NCBI GenBank assembly: GCA_910585645.1
Contig: CAJUFP010000003.1
Span: forward strand, 40,014-104,013
Direction: 5' to 3'
Length of the DNA stretch: 64,000 nucleotides
From: an uncultured Hungatella sp.
GTDB lineage: Bacteria; Bacillota; Clostridia; Lachnospirales; Lachnospiraceae
The first letter of the stretch is position 1. The number at the start of each line of letters is the position of its first letter. Shown here one piece after another: positions 17,695-25,388 of the stretch. Below the pieces are notes generated by a model that had not been told where the DNA came from, made no database searches, and saw nothing but the letters and a program-made list of their open reading frames with translations. A program made the translations under genes and the position numbers.

Positions 17695-18205
17695 ATTGAC
17701 GGGGAGTCTTTTGGTCACTTGTTCCTGCGGGGCGTTAGGGCTGTGGAAGGCCGGACAGTGGAAGGACCATCTTGGTTTGCTGGAGCAGCTTCGGAAAATG
17801 ATCGTGCTTTTGAGGAGTGAGATCCTCTATGCCCACACGCCTTTGGGGGAGGCGCTGGGCCATGTGGGCAGGAAGTCGGACGGCGTGCTGGCCGGATTGT
17901 TTATGGCTGTGGAGGAGCGGATTCTTAAGCAGGAGGGGGAATTGTTCTACATGATCTGGCGGGAGGAAGTGGAGCGGCGGAAAAAGGAGATGCTCTTATC
18001 AGACAGGGAGAGGCAGGAGCTGATCGGGTTTGGGGAGCATCTGGGGTATCTGGATCTGGAGATGCAGGGGCATACCATTGCCATTTACCTGGAGCAGCTG
18101 GAGATGAGCATCCGGTTTTACAGGGAGCATGAGAGGGAGCAGAGCCGGCTGTATGCCAGTCTTGGGATCATGGGCGGATTGTTTCTTTCGATTATGATGT
18201 GTTAG
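17684..18205 (+). CDS. spoIIIAB: Stage III sporulation protein AB
   Basis: Membrane-anchored component of the SpoIIIA complex, related to type II secretion GspF proteins. The 173-aa product has an N-terminal hydrophobic segment (about residues 3-22), a helical charged body, and a C-terminal membrane segment (about 158-173). Length matches the family (about 170 aa). It overlaps spoIIIAA by 11 bp and is followed by spoIIIAC. Confidence 0.93.
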   Translation: MVLKLTGSLLVTCSCGALGLWKAGQWKDHLGLLEQLRKMIVLLRSEILYAHTPLGEALGHVGRKSDGVLAGLFMAVEERILKQEGELFYMIWREEVERRKKEMLLSDRERQELIGFGEHLGYLDLEMQGHTIAIYLEQLEMSIRFYREHEREQSRLYASLGIMGGLFLSIMMC

Positions 18206-18228
18206 CGATCAGGGCAGGGAGGAGCGAA

Positions 18229-18423
18229 ATGGGAGTCAATCTGATTTTCAGAATTGCGGCGGTGGGAATCCTGGTTTCTGTTATATGCCAGGTTTTAAAG
18301 CACAGCGGCAGGGAGGAGCAGGCTTTTCTCACCAGTCTGGCGGGGCTGGTGCTGGTGCTGTTCTGGATCGTACCGTATATTTACGATCTGTTTGAGACGA
18401 TTAAGAAGCTGTTTGCGCTGTAG
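18229..18423 (+). CDS. spoIIIAC: Stage III sporulation protein AC
   Basis: Small two-helix membrane protein of the SpoIIIA channel. From the ATG at 18229 the product is 64 aa, starts MGVNLIFRIAAVG and has two hydrophobic segments (about 5-25 and 35-57), close to the 68 aa known in Bacillus. RBS GGGAGGAG supports this start; an earlier start would overlap spoIIIAB and add a charged stretch. Unusually, a 247-bp repeat-rich gap separates it from spoIIIAD, whereas spoIIIAC and spoIIIAD are normally adjacent. Confidence 0.93.
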   Translation: MGVNLIFRIAAVGILVSVICQVLKHSGREEQAFLTSLAGLVLVLFWIVPYIYDLFETIKKLFAL

Positions 18424-18502
18424 CGGATTGGTGGATTGGGAGATTGGTAGAGTGGCAGATTGGCAGATTGGTAGGCCGGGAGATTAGGGATCGGCGGCTT
18501 GG
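18424..18502 (+). repeat. 8-bp tandem array (GATTGG-type) between spoIIIAC and spoIIIAD
   Basis: About nine degenerate copies of an 8-bp unit (nnGATTGG) follow the spoIIIAC stop directly. The period is constant while the unit drifts. The 247-bp gap contains no convincing gene. Confidence 0.8.
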
Positions 18503-18538
18503 AAATGGGGAAGGAAGCGCCGGGGAGGCGGCAGTGGT

Positions 18539-18630
18539 GCTGCGGAGCCGGAAAAGTCGGAGAGGCAGTAGTGGGGGCAGCCGGCTGTAGGCTGCGGAGC
18601 CGGAAATGTGGGAGAGGCGACAGCGGGACA
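18539..18630 (+). repeat. Two copies of a 52-bp unit before spoIIIAD
   Basis: GCTGCGGAGCCGGAAA-GT-GGAGAGGC occurs at about 18539 and again at 18591, a 52-bp period. Together with the 8-bp array this fills the spoIIIAC-spoIIIAD gap. Confidence 0.65.
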
Positions 18631-18670
18631 GCCCTGGGCGCAGGCGGAGCGATATGGAGCGAAAGGGGGA

Positions 18671-19063
18671 ATGGCTGTGACTGTGGTGTCGATTGCGGTG
18701 ATAGGGCTGACGGCAGTGGTTTTGGCTGTGCAGTTGAAGGCAGTGAAAGGGGAATACGGGATCTATATGGTCCTGGGGGCAGGTCTGGTCATCTTTTTTT
18801 ATGCATTGTCCAAGATAGAGGCGGTGCTTACCGTGCTGCGGAGAGTTCAGTCCTTTATTCAGATTGACGGGATGTATCTGGAGGCTTTGATGAAAATGAT
18901 CGGGATTACTTATATTGCGGAGTTCGCGTCGGGAATCTGCAAGGATGCGGGGTACGGCTCCCTGGGGGGCCAGATTGAGATGTTTGGGAAATTGTCCATG
19001 CTGGCTGTGAGCATGCCGATTTTGCTGACGCTGATGGAGACAATTCGGGTGTTTATGAGATGA
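18671..19063 (+). CDS. spoIIIAD: Stage III sporulation protein AD
   Basis: Membrane protein of the SpoIIIA channel, about 130 aa, with four hydrophobic segments (about residues 3-22, 30-50, 68-85 and 105-125). The start MAVTVVSIAVIGL at 18671 follows GAAAGGGGGA; an upstream in-frame start would add 21 residues encoded by the preceding repeat DNA and is rejected. The stop overlaps the spoIIIAE start (ATGA). Confidence 0.93.
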   Translation: MAVTVVSIAVIGLTAVVLAVQLKAVKGEYGIYMVLGAGLVIFFYALSKIEAVLTVLRRVQSFIQIDGMYLEALMKMIGITYIAEFASGICKDAGYGSLGGQIEMFGKLSMLAVSMPILLTLMETIRVFMR

Positions 19064-20742
19064 CAGAGTCAGAGAGGGAGTTTTGGAAGAGAAAATGGGC
19101 CCAGGGGCGGGCTGTCAGGCGGCGCGGATGGAGATATGGCTCCGGGTTTGGGACAGATTGTTACGGAGGGTACGGAAGAGGAAAAGGAAAAGGGCGGGAG
19201 AAGCAGGGGAGATGGTTGTGGGTTGTGATTGCGGCGGGATTTCTGGCAATCATGATTCTGGGAATGATTCCGGATGAGGCTTGGGGGGCCCAGAGGTGGG
19301 GGCAGGAAACTCAGGCAGGGAGACGGACGGCTCAGGGGCGGAAGCAGCCAGTTCAGGTGTGGGAGCTGCCAGCCCGAACAGGGGAACCGCTAGTCCAGGC
19401 AGAGGGGATGCCAGCGCGAACAGGGAAGCTGTCAGTCCAGGCAGGGAAGATACCAGCCCGAACAGAGAAGCTGTCAGTCCAGGTGTGGGGGATGCCAGTC
19501 CGAACAGGGGAACCGCCAGTCCAGGCAGGGGAGATGTTAGCCCGAACAGGGGAACCGCCAGTCCAGGCAGGGGAGCTGTCAGCCCGAACAGGGGAACCGC
19601 CAGTCCAGGCAGAGGAGGTATCCCCAACATGGGAGCAGTCAGTTCAGGGATGGGAGACGGCAGCCCATCCAGAGGATGGGGCGGAGATCTTCGGACTGGA
19701 CGATTTTGATTTTTCAGATGTGAACCGATTTCTCCAAAAGGAGAACGGGGAGTCGTCTCTGACCATGGAGGGCGTCATGGCGGATCTGATGGCGGGCGAT
19801 CTGGGAGGACTGTGCAGGAGGATGGCAAATGCTTTAAAGCAGTCGCTGTTTTCAGAGATTTCTCTTGGCAGCCGTCTCATGGGACAGGTTCTGGCCCTGG
19901 GGTTTGTGGGGGCGGTGTTTACCAATTTTTCCACGGTGTTTCAGGGAAGTGAGATTTCGGAGACCGGATTTTTCATCACCTATCTGCTGTTGTTTACCTT
20001 TTTGGCGGCGTCCATGATGGAGAGCATGGCTTTGACCGCAGAGGTGGTGGAGGATGTGCTGGAGTTTATGGGGATTTTGATGCCGTCCTATTTTCTGGCC
20101 GTGGCATTTGCCGGGGGGAGTGTATCGGCGGTGATGATGTATGAGTTTACCCTGTGGGTCATGGCGGCGGGGCAGTGGCTTTTGGGGACGCTTATTCTTC
20201 CCCTGGTGAAGATTTACGTGCTTCTGGCCATGGCGGGGAATCTGGTAAAGGAGGAGTTTCTGTCCCGGTTGACCGAACTTTTGGGACAGGCCGCAGGGTG
20301 GGGGCTGAAGACACTGCCGGGGCTGGTGCTGGGGTTCCACCTGATACAGGGGCTCATACTGCCCTATGTGGATTCCCTGAAACAGGGGGCTGTGGAGAAG
20401 GCGGTTTCCATGATCCCGGGCATCGGCCAGGGGGCGTCCGCAGTGACCAAGATGCTGGTGGGCTCCGGCGTTCTGATTAAAAATACCATCGGCGCGGCTG
20501 CCATGGTGATTCTTATGGTGCTGATTGCCATGCCGGTCATAAAGCTTTTGGTGCTGCTTGTGATGTACCAGTGCGTGGCAGCCGTCATGGAGCCGGTGTG
20601 CGACAGAAGGCTGGTAAACTGCGTCATGGCGGCGGCCAAAGGGCAGAAAATGATGGTCCAGGTGGTGGCGTCCACGGCGCTTATTCTGGTGATCACGGTG
20701 GCAGTGGTGTGCGCGGGGACAAACGCGACTTATTTTGCGTAA
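19060..20742 (+). CDS. spoIIIAE: Stage III sporulation protein AE with a large N-terminal repeat insertion
   Basis: Polytopic membrane core of the SpoIIIA complex. The 560-aa product is about 160 residues longer than the family norm (about 400). After a basic Gly/Arg-rich N-terminus and a hydrophobic segment (about 48-68, VVIAAGFLAIMILGM) come six 14-residue repeats of the PARTGEPPVQAGEL type (about residues 104-187). The conserved part begins near GLDDFDFSDVNRFLQ (about 208) and has seven or eight membrane segments to the C-terminus. The repeat is in frame and lies where the extracytoplasmic N-terminal region would be. Start overlaps spoIIIAD by four bases. Confidence 0.94.
   Translation: MTESEREFWKRKWAQGRAVRRRGWRYGSGFGTDCYGGYGRGKGKGREKQGRWLWVVIAAGFLAIMILGMIPDEAWGAQRWGQETQAGRRTAQGRKQPVQVWELPARTGEPLVQAEGMPARTGKLSVQAGKIPARTEKLSVQVWGMPVRTGEPPVQAGEMLARTGEPPVQAGELSARTGEPPVQAEEVSPTWEQSVQGWETAAHPEDGAEIFGLDDFDFSDVNRFLQKENGESSLTMEGVMADLMAGDLGGLCRRMANALKQSLFSEISLGSRLMGQVLALGFVGAVFTNFSTVFQGSEISETGFFITYLLLFTFLAASMMESMALTAEVVEDVLEFMGILMPSYFLAVAFAGGSVSAVMMYEFTLWVMAAGQWLLGTLILPLVKIYVLLAMAGNLVKEEFLSRLTELLGQAAGWGLKTLPGLVLGFHLIQGLILPYVDSLKQGAVEKAVSMIPGIGQGASAVTKMLVGSGVLIKNTIGAAAMVILMVLIAMPVIKLLVLLVMYQCVAAVMEPVCDRRLVNCVMAAAKGQKMMVQVVASTALILVITVAVVCAGTNATYFA
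19369..19620 (+). repeat. 42-bp tandem repeat inside spoIIIAE
   Basis: Six units of 42 bp encode 14-residue repeats (PARTGEPPVQAGEL type). The last three units are nearly identical, the first three more diverged, as expected when an array grows from one end. Both strands and other frames stay open through the array, producing spurious overlapping frames. Confidence 0.92.
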
Positions 20743-20756
20743 GGGAAGGCGGCAGG

Positions 20757-21437
20757 ATGGACGGGCTGTTAAACTGGGTGGGAAATATCCTTTTTTTTCT
20801 TGTGCTGATTACAGTGGCGGAAAATCTTCTGCCGGGGAAAAAGTACAATAAGTACATACGCCTGTGCGCGGGCATGGTGCTGATCCTTTTGGTGGTAAGG
20901 CCTTTGACAGCGGGATTTCATCTGGAGGAGCAGATAAACCGGTATTTTCAGTCGTTTACCTTTCAGCAGGAGGCAAAGGACCTTTCTAAGGAGATTCTGG
21001 GAATCGAACAGCAGCGGCTGGGGCAGGTGATGGACAGCTATGAGCAGGTGGTGGAGACGGACCTTGAGGCCATGGCAAGGGAGATGGGGCTTGTGCCTGT
21101 GCGGACTGCGGCGGTGATCGACCGGAACCAGGAGAGCGGAGATTACGGGCTGGTGGTCCGGGTTGAGATGGAGGTGGAACCTTGGCCGGCAGACGGGGAA
21201 CATGAGACCGATGGCGGGAGGGACGCGGTGCAGGCGGTAAATCCGGTGAAACCGGTGGAGCAGGTAAATGTGGACATCAGGGAAAGCCGGGGGGATGGGG
21301 AGGAGGCCGGCGCGGATAAGGATGAGGAGCAGGAGCCTTTGCCCCGGGAGGGGACGCTGGAGCAGTTGAGGAGAAAGGTGGAGGGATATTATGGACTTGA
21401 AGCCGGGAAAGTGGAAATTAAATTTCAGGGGAGGTAA
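20757..21437 (+). CDS. spoIIIAF: Stage III sporulation protein AF
   Basis: Membrane-anchored SpoIIIA component. From the ATG at 20757 the product is 226 aa, beginning MDGLLNWVGNILFFLVLIT with two membrane segments (about 7-24 and 35-53) and a soluble C-terminal domain (about 60-226) carrying an acidic insert near 150-195. RBS AAGGCGGCAGG is modest. The last 47 bases overlap spoIIIAG in another frame. An earlier in-frame start would lie inside spoIIIAE and gives an unlikely Arg/Gly-rich leader. Confidence 0.92.
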   Translation: MDGLLNWVGNILFFLVLITVAENLLPGKKYNKYIRLCAGMVLILLVVRPLTAGFHLEEQINRYFQSFTFQQEAKDLSKEILGIEQQRLGQVMDSYEQVVETDLEAMAREMGLVPVRTAAVIDRNQESGDYGLVVRVEMEVEPWPADGEHETDGGRDAVQAVNPVKPVEQVNVDIRESRGDGEEAGADKDEEQEPLPREGTLEQLRRKVEGYYGLEAGKVEIKFQGR

Positions 21438-22485
21438 GGACAAATGGCTGGTGGTGCTGGCTGTGGGGATGATTCTTCTTATATTGGCATTTCCGGTGGG
21501 GGGAAAAGGCGGGGGGAGCCGGGGAACAGGGAATCTGACAGCGGGTGATCCGTCAGCCGGGGACCAGTGGTCTGACGGCGGGGCGGGACAGAATCCGTCG
21601 GCCGGAGGCGGGTGGTCTGAGGGCGGTACGGGACAGAATTTGTCAGCCGGGAGCGGGTGGTCTGAGGGCGGTATGGGACAGAATCTGTCAGCCGGGAGCC
21701 AGTGGGCTGACAGCGGCGTGGGGCAGAGTCTGAACAGCTGGAACCTGGCAGGCAGCGGAAGCGGACTGGCAGCCGGAAATGGGACAGGAACAGAAAGCGG
21801 CAATGGAGCCGGAAATGGGACAGGAACGGAAAGCGGCAATGGAGTCGGAAATGGGACAGGGACAGAAAGCGGCAATGGAGTCGGAAATGGGACAGGAGCA
21901 GAAAGCGGCAATGGAGCCGGAAATGGGGCAGGGACAGAGAGCGGTAATGGAGCCGGAGCCAGGACAGGGACAGAGAGCGGCAGCAGAGCCGGGAATGGGA
22001 CAGGGACAGAGAGTGTCAGCGGCGCCGGAGGCGGGAGTTTGGACACCCGGGAAGCCGGGGCCAAGCCTGCCGCTGTCAAGGGGACTGTGACCTATGAGCA
22101 GCAGCTGGAAGAGCGGTTAAAGGAGCTGCTTAGTCATGTGGAGGGAGTGGGGAAGGTGGAGGTGATGATCGTTCTGAAAAGCTCTGAGGAAAAGGTTTGG
22201 AGGGTAGACAGAAACACTTCCTATTCCAGCACCCAGGAGACGGATGCAAACGGAGGCACCAGGGACATCCGTAGCCAGGAGACGACGGAGGGTACTATCC
22301 TGTCGGGGCAGAGCGGCGGGGAGGGGCCTTTGCTGGAAAAGGAGATGCGGCCGGAGATCAGCGGGGTGGTGGTGACAGCCGACGGGGGAGGAAGTCCCAC
22401 CATACAGGCTGAAATTTCTGCGGCAGTGGAAGCATTATTTGACGTGCCCTCACATAAAATAAAAGTATTAAAGAGGGCAGAATAA
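21391..22485 (+). CDS. spoIIIAG: Stage III sporulation protein AG with Gly/Ser/Asn repeat linker
   Basis: Ring-forming SpoIIIA component placed in the intermembrane space, with one membrane anchor and a ring-building domain. The 364-aa protein has an anchor at about residues 19-37, then about 190 residues of low complexity (four 15-aa SGWSEGGTGQNLSAG units, then six 12-aa GNGAGNGTGTES units), then the conserved domain from about 230 (YEQQLEERLKELLSHVEGVGKVEVMIVL) to the end. The usual family length is about 200-230, so nearly all the excess is repeat. The linker would extend the distance between membrane and ring. Confidence 0.93.
   Translation: MDLKPGKWKLNFRGGKDKWLVVLAVGMILLILAFPVGGKGGGSRGTGNLTAGDPSAGDQWSDGGAGQNPSAGGGWSEGGTGQNLSAGSGWSEGGMGQNLSAGSQWADSGVGQSLNSWNLAGSGSGLAAGNGTGTESGNGAGNGTGTESGNGVGNGTGTESGNGVGNGTGAESGNGAGNGAGTESGNGAGARTGTESGSRAGNGTGTESVSGAGGGSLDTREAGAKPAAVKGTVTYEQQLEERLKELLSHVEGVGKVEVMIVLKSSEEKVWRVDRNTSYSSTQETDANGGTRDIRSQETTEGTILSGQSGGEGPLLEKEMRPEISGVVVTADGGGSPTIQAEISAAVEALFDVPSHKIKVLKRAE
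21562..22014 (+). repeat. 45-bp and 36-bp tandem arrays inside spoIIIAG
   Basis: Four 45-bp units at 21562-21741 and six 36-bp units at 21799-22014; both periods are whole codons. The 36-bp units encode GNG-GNGTGTES and differ by few bases. Confidence 0.92.
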
Positions 22486-22500
22486 AAAGGAGTGTCGCGC

Positions 22501-23406
22501 ATGAAATTTAAGAGGGACTTAAAAAGCGTCAATATGAAAAACATGAACATGAAGAACGTCAATATGAAGAAACTGTTTCGGAGAAATCAGATCATCGTCA
22601 CAACCCTGGCGGTGATGATCGCGGCGGCGGGGTATTTGAACTACACAGGCAAAAAGGATCTGGAGGCCGGAAACGTGATCTCAGAGGCCGGGATGATGGA
22701 TATCTCCGATGAGGATATTTTGATGGAGAATCAGGGAATTTTGGATACTCCCGGCAAATATGAGGAGATCTTAAGCCTTGACCAGGATTTGGACCAGATT
22801 GAGGAGGCGGAGAGTCTGGCAGAGGGAGGCGTGGGAACCGGCCAGGATATGCAGCAGATGGCCCAGGCAGAGACCCTGGCTGACCAGGCGGGCATGGAAG
22901 CCGGAGCCCAGGCAGGGGCTGCGGGGGATGCCGCGGCCCAGGGCGGAAGTGAGACCGGGATTCAGACCGGAAGCGCCGGAGACAAAACAGACGCCCAGGC
23001 CGGATATGAGAACCCGGGGGAGGCGATCCTTACCAGCGGCATGAGTGTGTCCGACTACATAGCGGGAGTCCAGTTGAGCCGGGAGCAGGTGCGGGCGAAA
23101 AATAAGGATACTCTGCTTTCCATCATCAACAATACCAGCATTGAGGAGGCGGCAAAACAGCAGGCCATCCAGGATATGATCCGGCTGACAGAGGTTGCGG
23201 AGAAGGAGAACGCGGCGGAGACGCTGCTTTTGGCCAAGGGATTTTCTGACCCGGTGGTGAGCATTTCTTCGGATAAGGTGGACGTGGTGGTCAATGCCCC
23301 AAGCATTACCGACGCCCAGAGAGCCCAGATTGAGGATATTGTGAAGAGGAAAGCGGAGGTGCAGGCGGAGAACATTATCATTACGCTGCTGAATCTTTCA
23401 GAGTAG
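22501..23406 (+). CDS. spoIIIAH: Stage III sporulation protein AH
   Basis: Mother-cell partner of SpoIIQ in the channel across the forespore membranes. From the ATG at 22501 (AAAAAGGAG in front) the 301-aa product has an Asn/Met/Lys-rich cytoplasmic start, a membrane segment near residues 31-47, an Ala/Gly-rich acidic linker (about 100-180, with AGAQAGAAGDAAAQGG) and the conserved ring-building domain (about 185-301). It is about 80 residues longer than the Bacillus protein because of the linker. A terminator follows. Confidence 0.93.
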   Translation: MKFKRDLKSVNMKNMNMKNVNMKKLFRRNQIIVTTLAVMIAAAGYLNYTGKKDLEAGNVISEAGMMDISDEDILMENQGILDTPGKYEEILSLDQDLDQIEEAESLAEGGVGTGQDMQQMAQAETLADQAGMEAGAQAGAAGDAAAQGGSETGIQTGSAGDKTDAQAGYENPGEAILTSGMSVSDYIAGVQLSREQVRAKNKDTLLSIINNTSIEEAAKQQAIQDMIRLTEVAEKENAAETLLLAKGFSDPVVSISSDKVDVVVNAPSITDAQRAQIEDIVKRKAEVQAENIIITLLNLSE

Positions 23407-23443
23407 GAAGGCGGGGTTTGAGCGTTTGGATAACAGGTGTGGG

Positions 23444-23477
23444 ACGGCATGGCTGATGAGGGCTGTGCCGTTTTTTT
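23444..23477 (+). terminator. Terminator of the spoIIIA operon
   Basis: ACGGCAT (23444-23450) pairs with GTGCCGT (23465-23471), followed by seven T residues. Confidence 0.85.
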
Positions 23478-23602
23478 GCGTATGAAGTACATTGATATTT
23501 ATATAATATTTAAATATAATATAAATATATACTTATTCATTTAAGAATCTGCGAAAATAACAAATTATGAAGAAGATGATACACGCCTTCATGGGAGGAT
23601 TT

Positions 23603-24265
23603 ATGGAATACATAATTCAGGCCAGGAATCTGAAGAAGATTTATAAACAGGGAGAAATACAAGTTACCGCTGTCGATATAGACGAACTTAACATGAAAAG
23701 AGGGAAGATCACCTCTATTCTGGGAAAAAGTGGGTCCGGAAAGTCTACGCTGCTTCACCTTCTTGGGGGAATGGATACTCCGACTCAGGGAGAGATTCTT
23801 GTTGATGGCATAAATTTATATGAGAAAAGGTCAAAGATATCCCACCTTCGATGGAAGACCGTTGGATTCGTATTTCAGGAGTTTCATTTAATTCCGGAGC
23901 TGACCGTTATTGAGAACATAAGGCTTCCATTGGACATTATGAATCATCCATATGATAAAGAATTTGAGACTGTGCTCTTGGACATGCTTGAACTTAAGGA
24001 TCGTCTGCATTTCTATCCCCGGCAGTTGTCAGGAGGCCAGAAACAGAGAACCGCGATAGCAAGGGCTCTTATTACCAGACCATCCATAGTGTTAGCGGAC
24101 GAGCCAACAGGGAGCATAGACCAGCCATCAGGTCATAAGCTGATACAATTTATTGAAAAGGCAAACCGTGATCTTGGGCAGACGTTTGTGATCGTTACAC
24201 ATGACCATGAAGTAGCTGCTTATTCACACGACCAGATCTATATTGAGGATGGCAGAATAAGGTGA
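23603..24265 (+). CDS. ABC transporter ATP-binding protein (MacB/LolD-like exporter family)
   Basis: ATPase partner of FtsX-type permeases. From the ATG at 23603 the 220-aa product has Walker A GKSGSGKSTLL (about residues 36-46), signature LSGGQKQRTAIARAL (about 138-152) and Walker B IVLADEPTGS (about 158-167), the usual MacB/BceA-type order. GGGAGG lies just in front of the start; an ATG 12 codons upstream has no RBS. It is followed after four bases by the permease gene. The block is clearly more AT-rich than the spoIIIA operon. Substrate unknown; BlaI/M56 genes downstream suggest a role against cell-wall-active compounds. Confidence 0.9.
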   Translation: MEYIIQARNLKKIYKQGEIQVTAVDIDELNMKRGKITSILGKSGSGKSTLLHLLGGMDTPTQGEILVDGINLYEKRSKISHLRWKTVGFVFQEFHLIPELTVIENIRLPLDIMNHPYDKEFETVLLDMLELKDRLHFYPRQLSGGQKQRTAIARALITRPSIVLADEPTGSIDQPSGHKLIQFIEKANRDLGQTFVIVTHDHEVAAYSHDQIYIEDGRIR

Positions 24266-24269
24266 CGTT

Positions 24270-25388
24270 ATGAGAAAATATATGAAACTACCATGGAAAA
24301 TTGTACTCCACCATAAGCTATATTGGGCATTGGCTGTAGTAGCGGCCCTTTCTGTAATTTTTCCTGGAAGCCTTGAATCTATTTCCAGAAATATGTCCGA
24401 GGAGGCATATCGTGAACAGAAAGACTTGTACGGAAGTTTTCAGTTCATTGCTTATATGGATGGAAGTAATCTGAAAAATAATTGGTTTGAGGCAGATTAC
24501 GTCGCAGAGTTGTTTCCAGATAAACAGATGAAGATTCCTGGTTATATCTATAAATTAGGACTTGCTGAAATTGATGATTTTACAGTAGATTTTGGATATC
24601 TGGATGATGAGGCATGGAGGTTAAGCGGGGGAAAACTAATAAAGGGAAAATTGCCGGACAGTATTGGCCAGATTGCCTTATCAGATACAAAAGTTTCGGA
24701 GCTGTCTTCGGCAGTTGAATACGATGTAGGAAGCGAGGTAGAAGTAAATGGAAGGTTGTTTACCATATCCGGAATTTATGAAGAGTTTGGAACCAGATGG
24801 GTAGGTTCAAATTCTTTTCGTCTTTATACAGAAGTAGATGGAATATTCAGCAAAGAGGAGACAGAATATATTTGGAATAGCAGTAACATTAAATTATTGA
24901 CCATCCTTATGGATGAGCGTGAACTGTTCAGCAATGAAGAGATGCAGGATGCTAAAAATATTTTTAAAAATATTTACCTTACAGAAGAGTACGCAACATA
25001 CATGTATCAGCTTCCTGAATTCGTTATCCCTACTGTTTTCGTGATGAGTTTTTTGCTGATGGGAAGTGTTGTGATGTTGATCGAAAAGCAGAGAACAGCA
25101 GTCAATAAAATTTATCTTCAATTAGGGTTAAGCCAGGGACGCCTTATGGTCATACAGGTTATTTCGTTTTTGATCTGTTATGCTTTTGGGTTGTCTGCCG
25201 GGATACTTGTATTAGGGCCGAAAAGTATAGGATTTGGATTTCAGAGCGCCTTTGCGATGTTTGTGTGCGTGGTGGCGGTAATATGTCTGCGAGTTGGGAA
25301 AGGAAAATGGATATATTTGTGTTTTTATCTTTTTCTGTATACTGGTTATGATGTGGGAATATCATATGATGTCCATTTATCGGTATAA
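24270..25388 (+). CDS. FtsX-like ABC permease, N-terminal half (probable frameshift)
   Basis: The product (372 aa) has an N-terminal membrane segment (about 14-34), an extracytoplasmic MacB-type domain (about 35-240), and FtsX core segments (about 247-265, 290-315, 318-335), including the LQLGLSQGRLMVIQ coupling region. Typical MacB/BceB-type permeases of this kind are one chain of 650-850 residues containing two such units. The next ORF supplies the second unit in the +1 frame and overlaps by 95 bp, so one ancestral gene was probably split by an indel near 25290-25390, where runs such as GGGAAAGGAAAA occur. Two separate permease subunits remain possible. Confidence 0.75.
   Translation: MRKYMKLPWKIVLHHKLYWALAVVAALSVIFPGSLESISRNMSEEAYREQKDLYGSFQFIAYMDGSNLKNNWFEADYVAELFPDKQMKIPGYIYKLGLAEIDDFTVDFGYLDDEAWRLSGGKLIKGKLPDSIGQIALSDTKVSELSSAVEYDVGSEVEVNGRLFTISGIYEEFGTRWVGSNSFRLYTEVDGIFSKEETEYIWNSSNIKLLTILMDERELFSNEEMQDAKNIFKNIYLTEEYATYMYQLPEFVIPTVFVMSFLLMGSVVMLIEKQRTAVNKIYLQLGLSQGRLMVIQVISFLICYAFGLSAGILVLGPKSIGFGFQSAFAMFVCVVAVICLRVGKGKWIYLCFYLFLYTGYDVGISYDVHLSV

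Noticed and set aside
18424..18502. CRISPR-like array
   Set aside because: Units are 8 bp with no spacers; a simple tandem repeat. None of the arrays in the window has the repeat-spacer pattern.
19250..19709. Long open frames on both strands across the spoIIIAE repeat array
   Set aside because: They are by-products of a 42-bp repeat without stops in several frames; no RBS and no conserved sequence. The spoIIIAE frame continues into the conserved domain.
20769..22079. 436-codon minus-strand frame opposite spoIIIAF and spoIIIAG
   Set aside because: Pro/Leu/Pro-rich product arises from the GC-rich repeat on the other strand; no start signals and it covers two well-supported genes.
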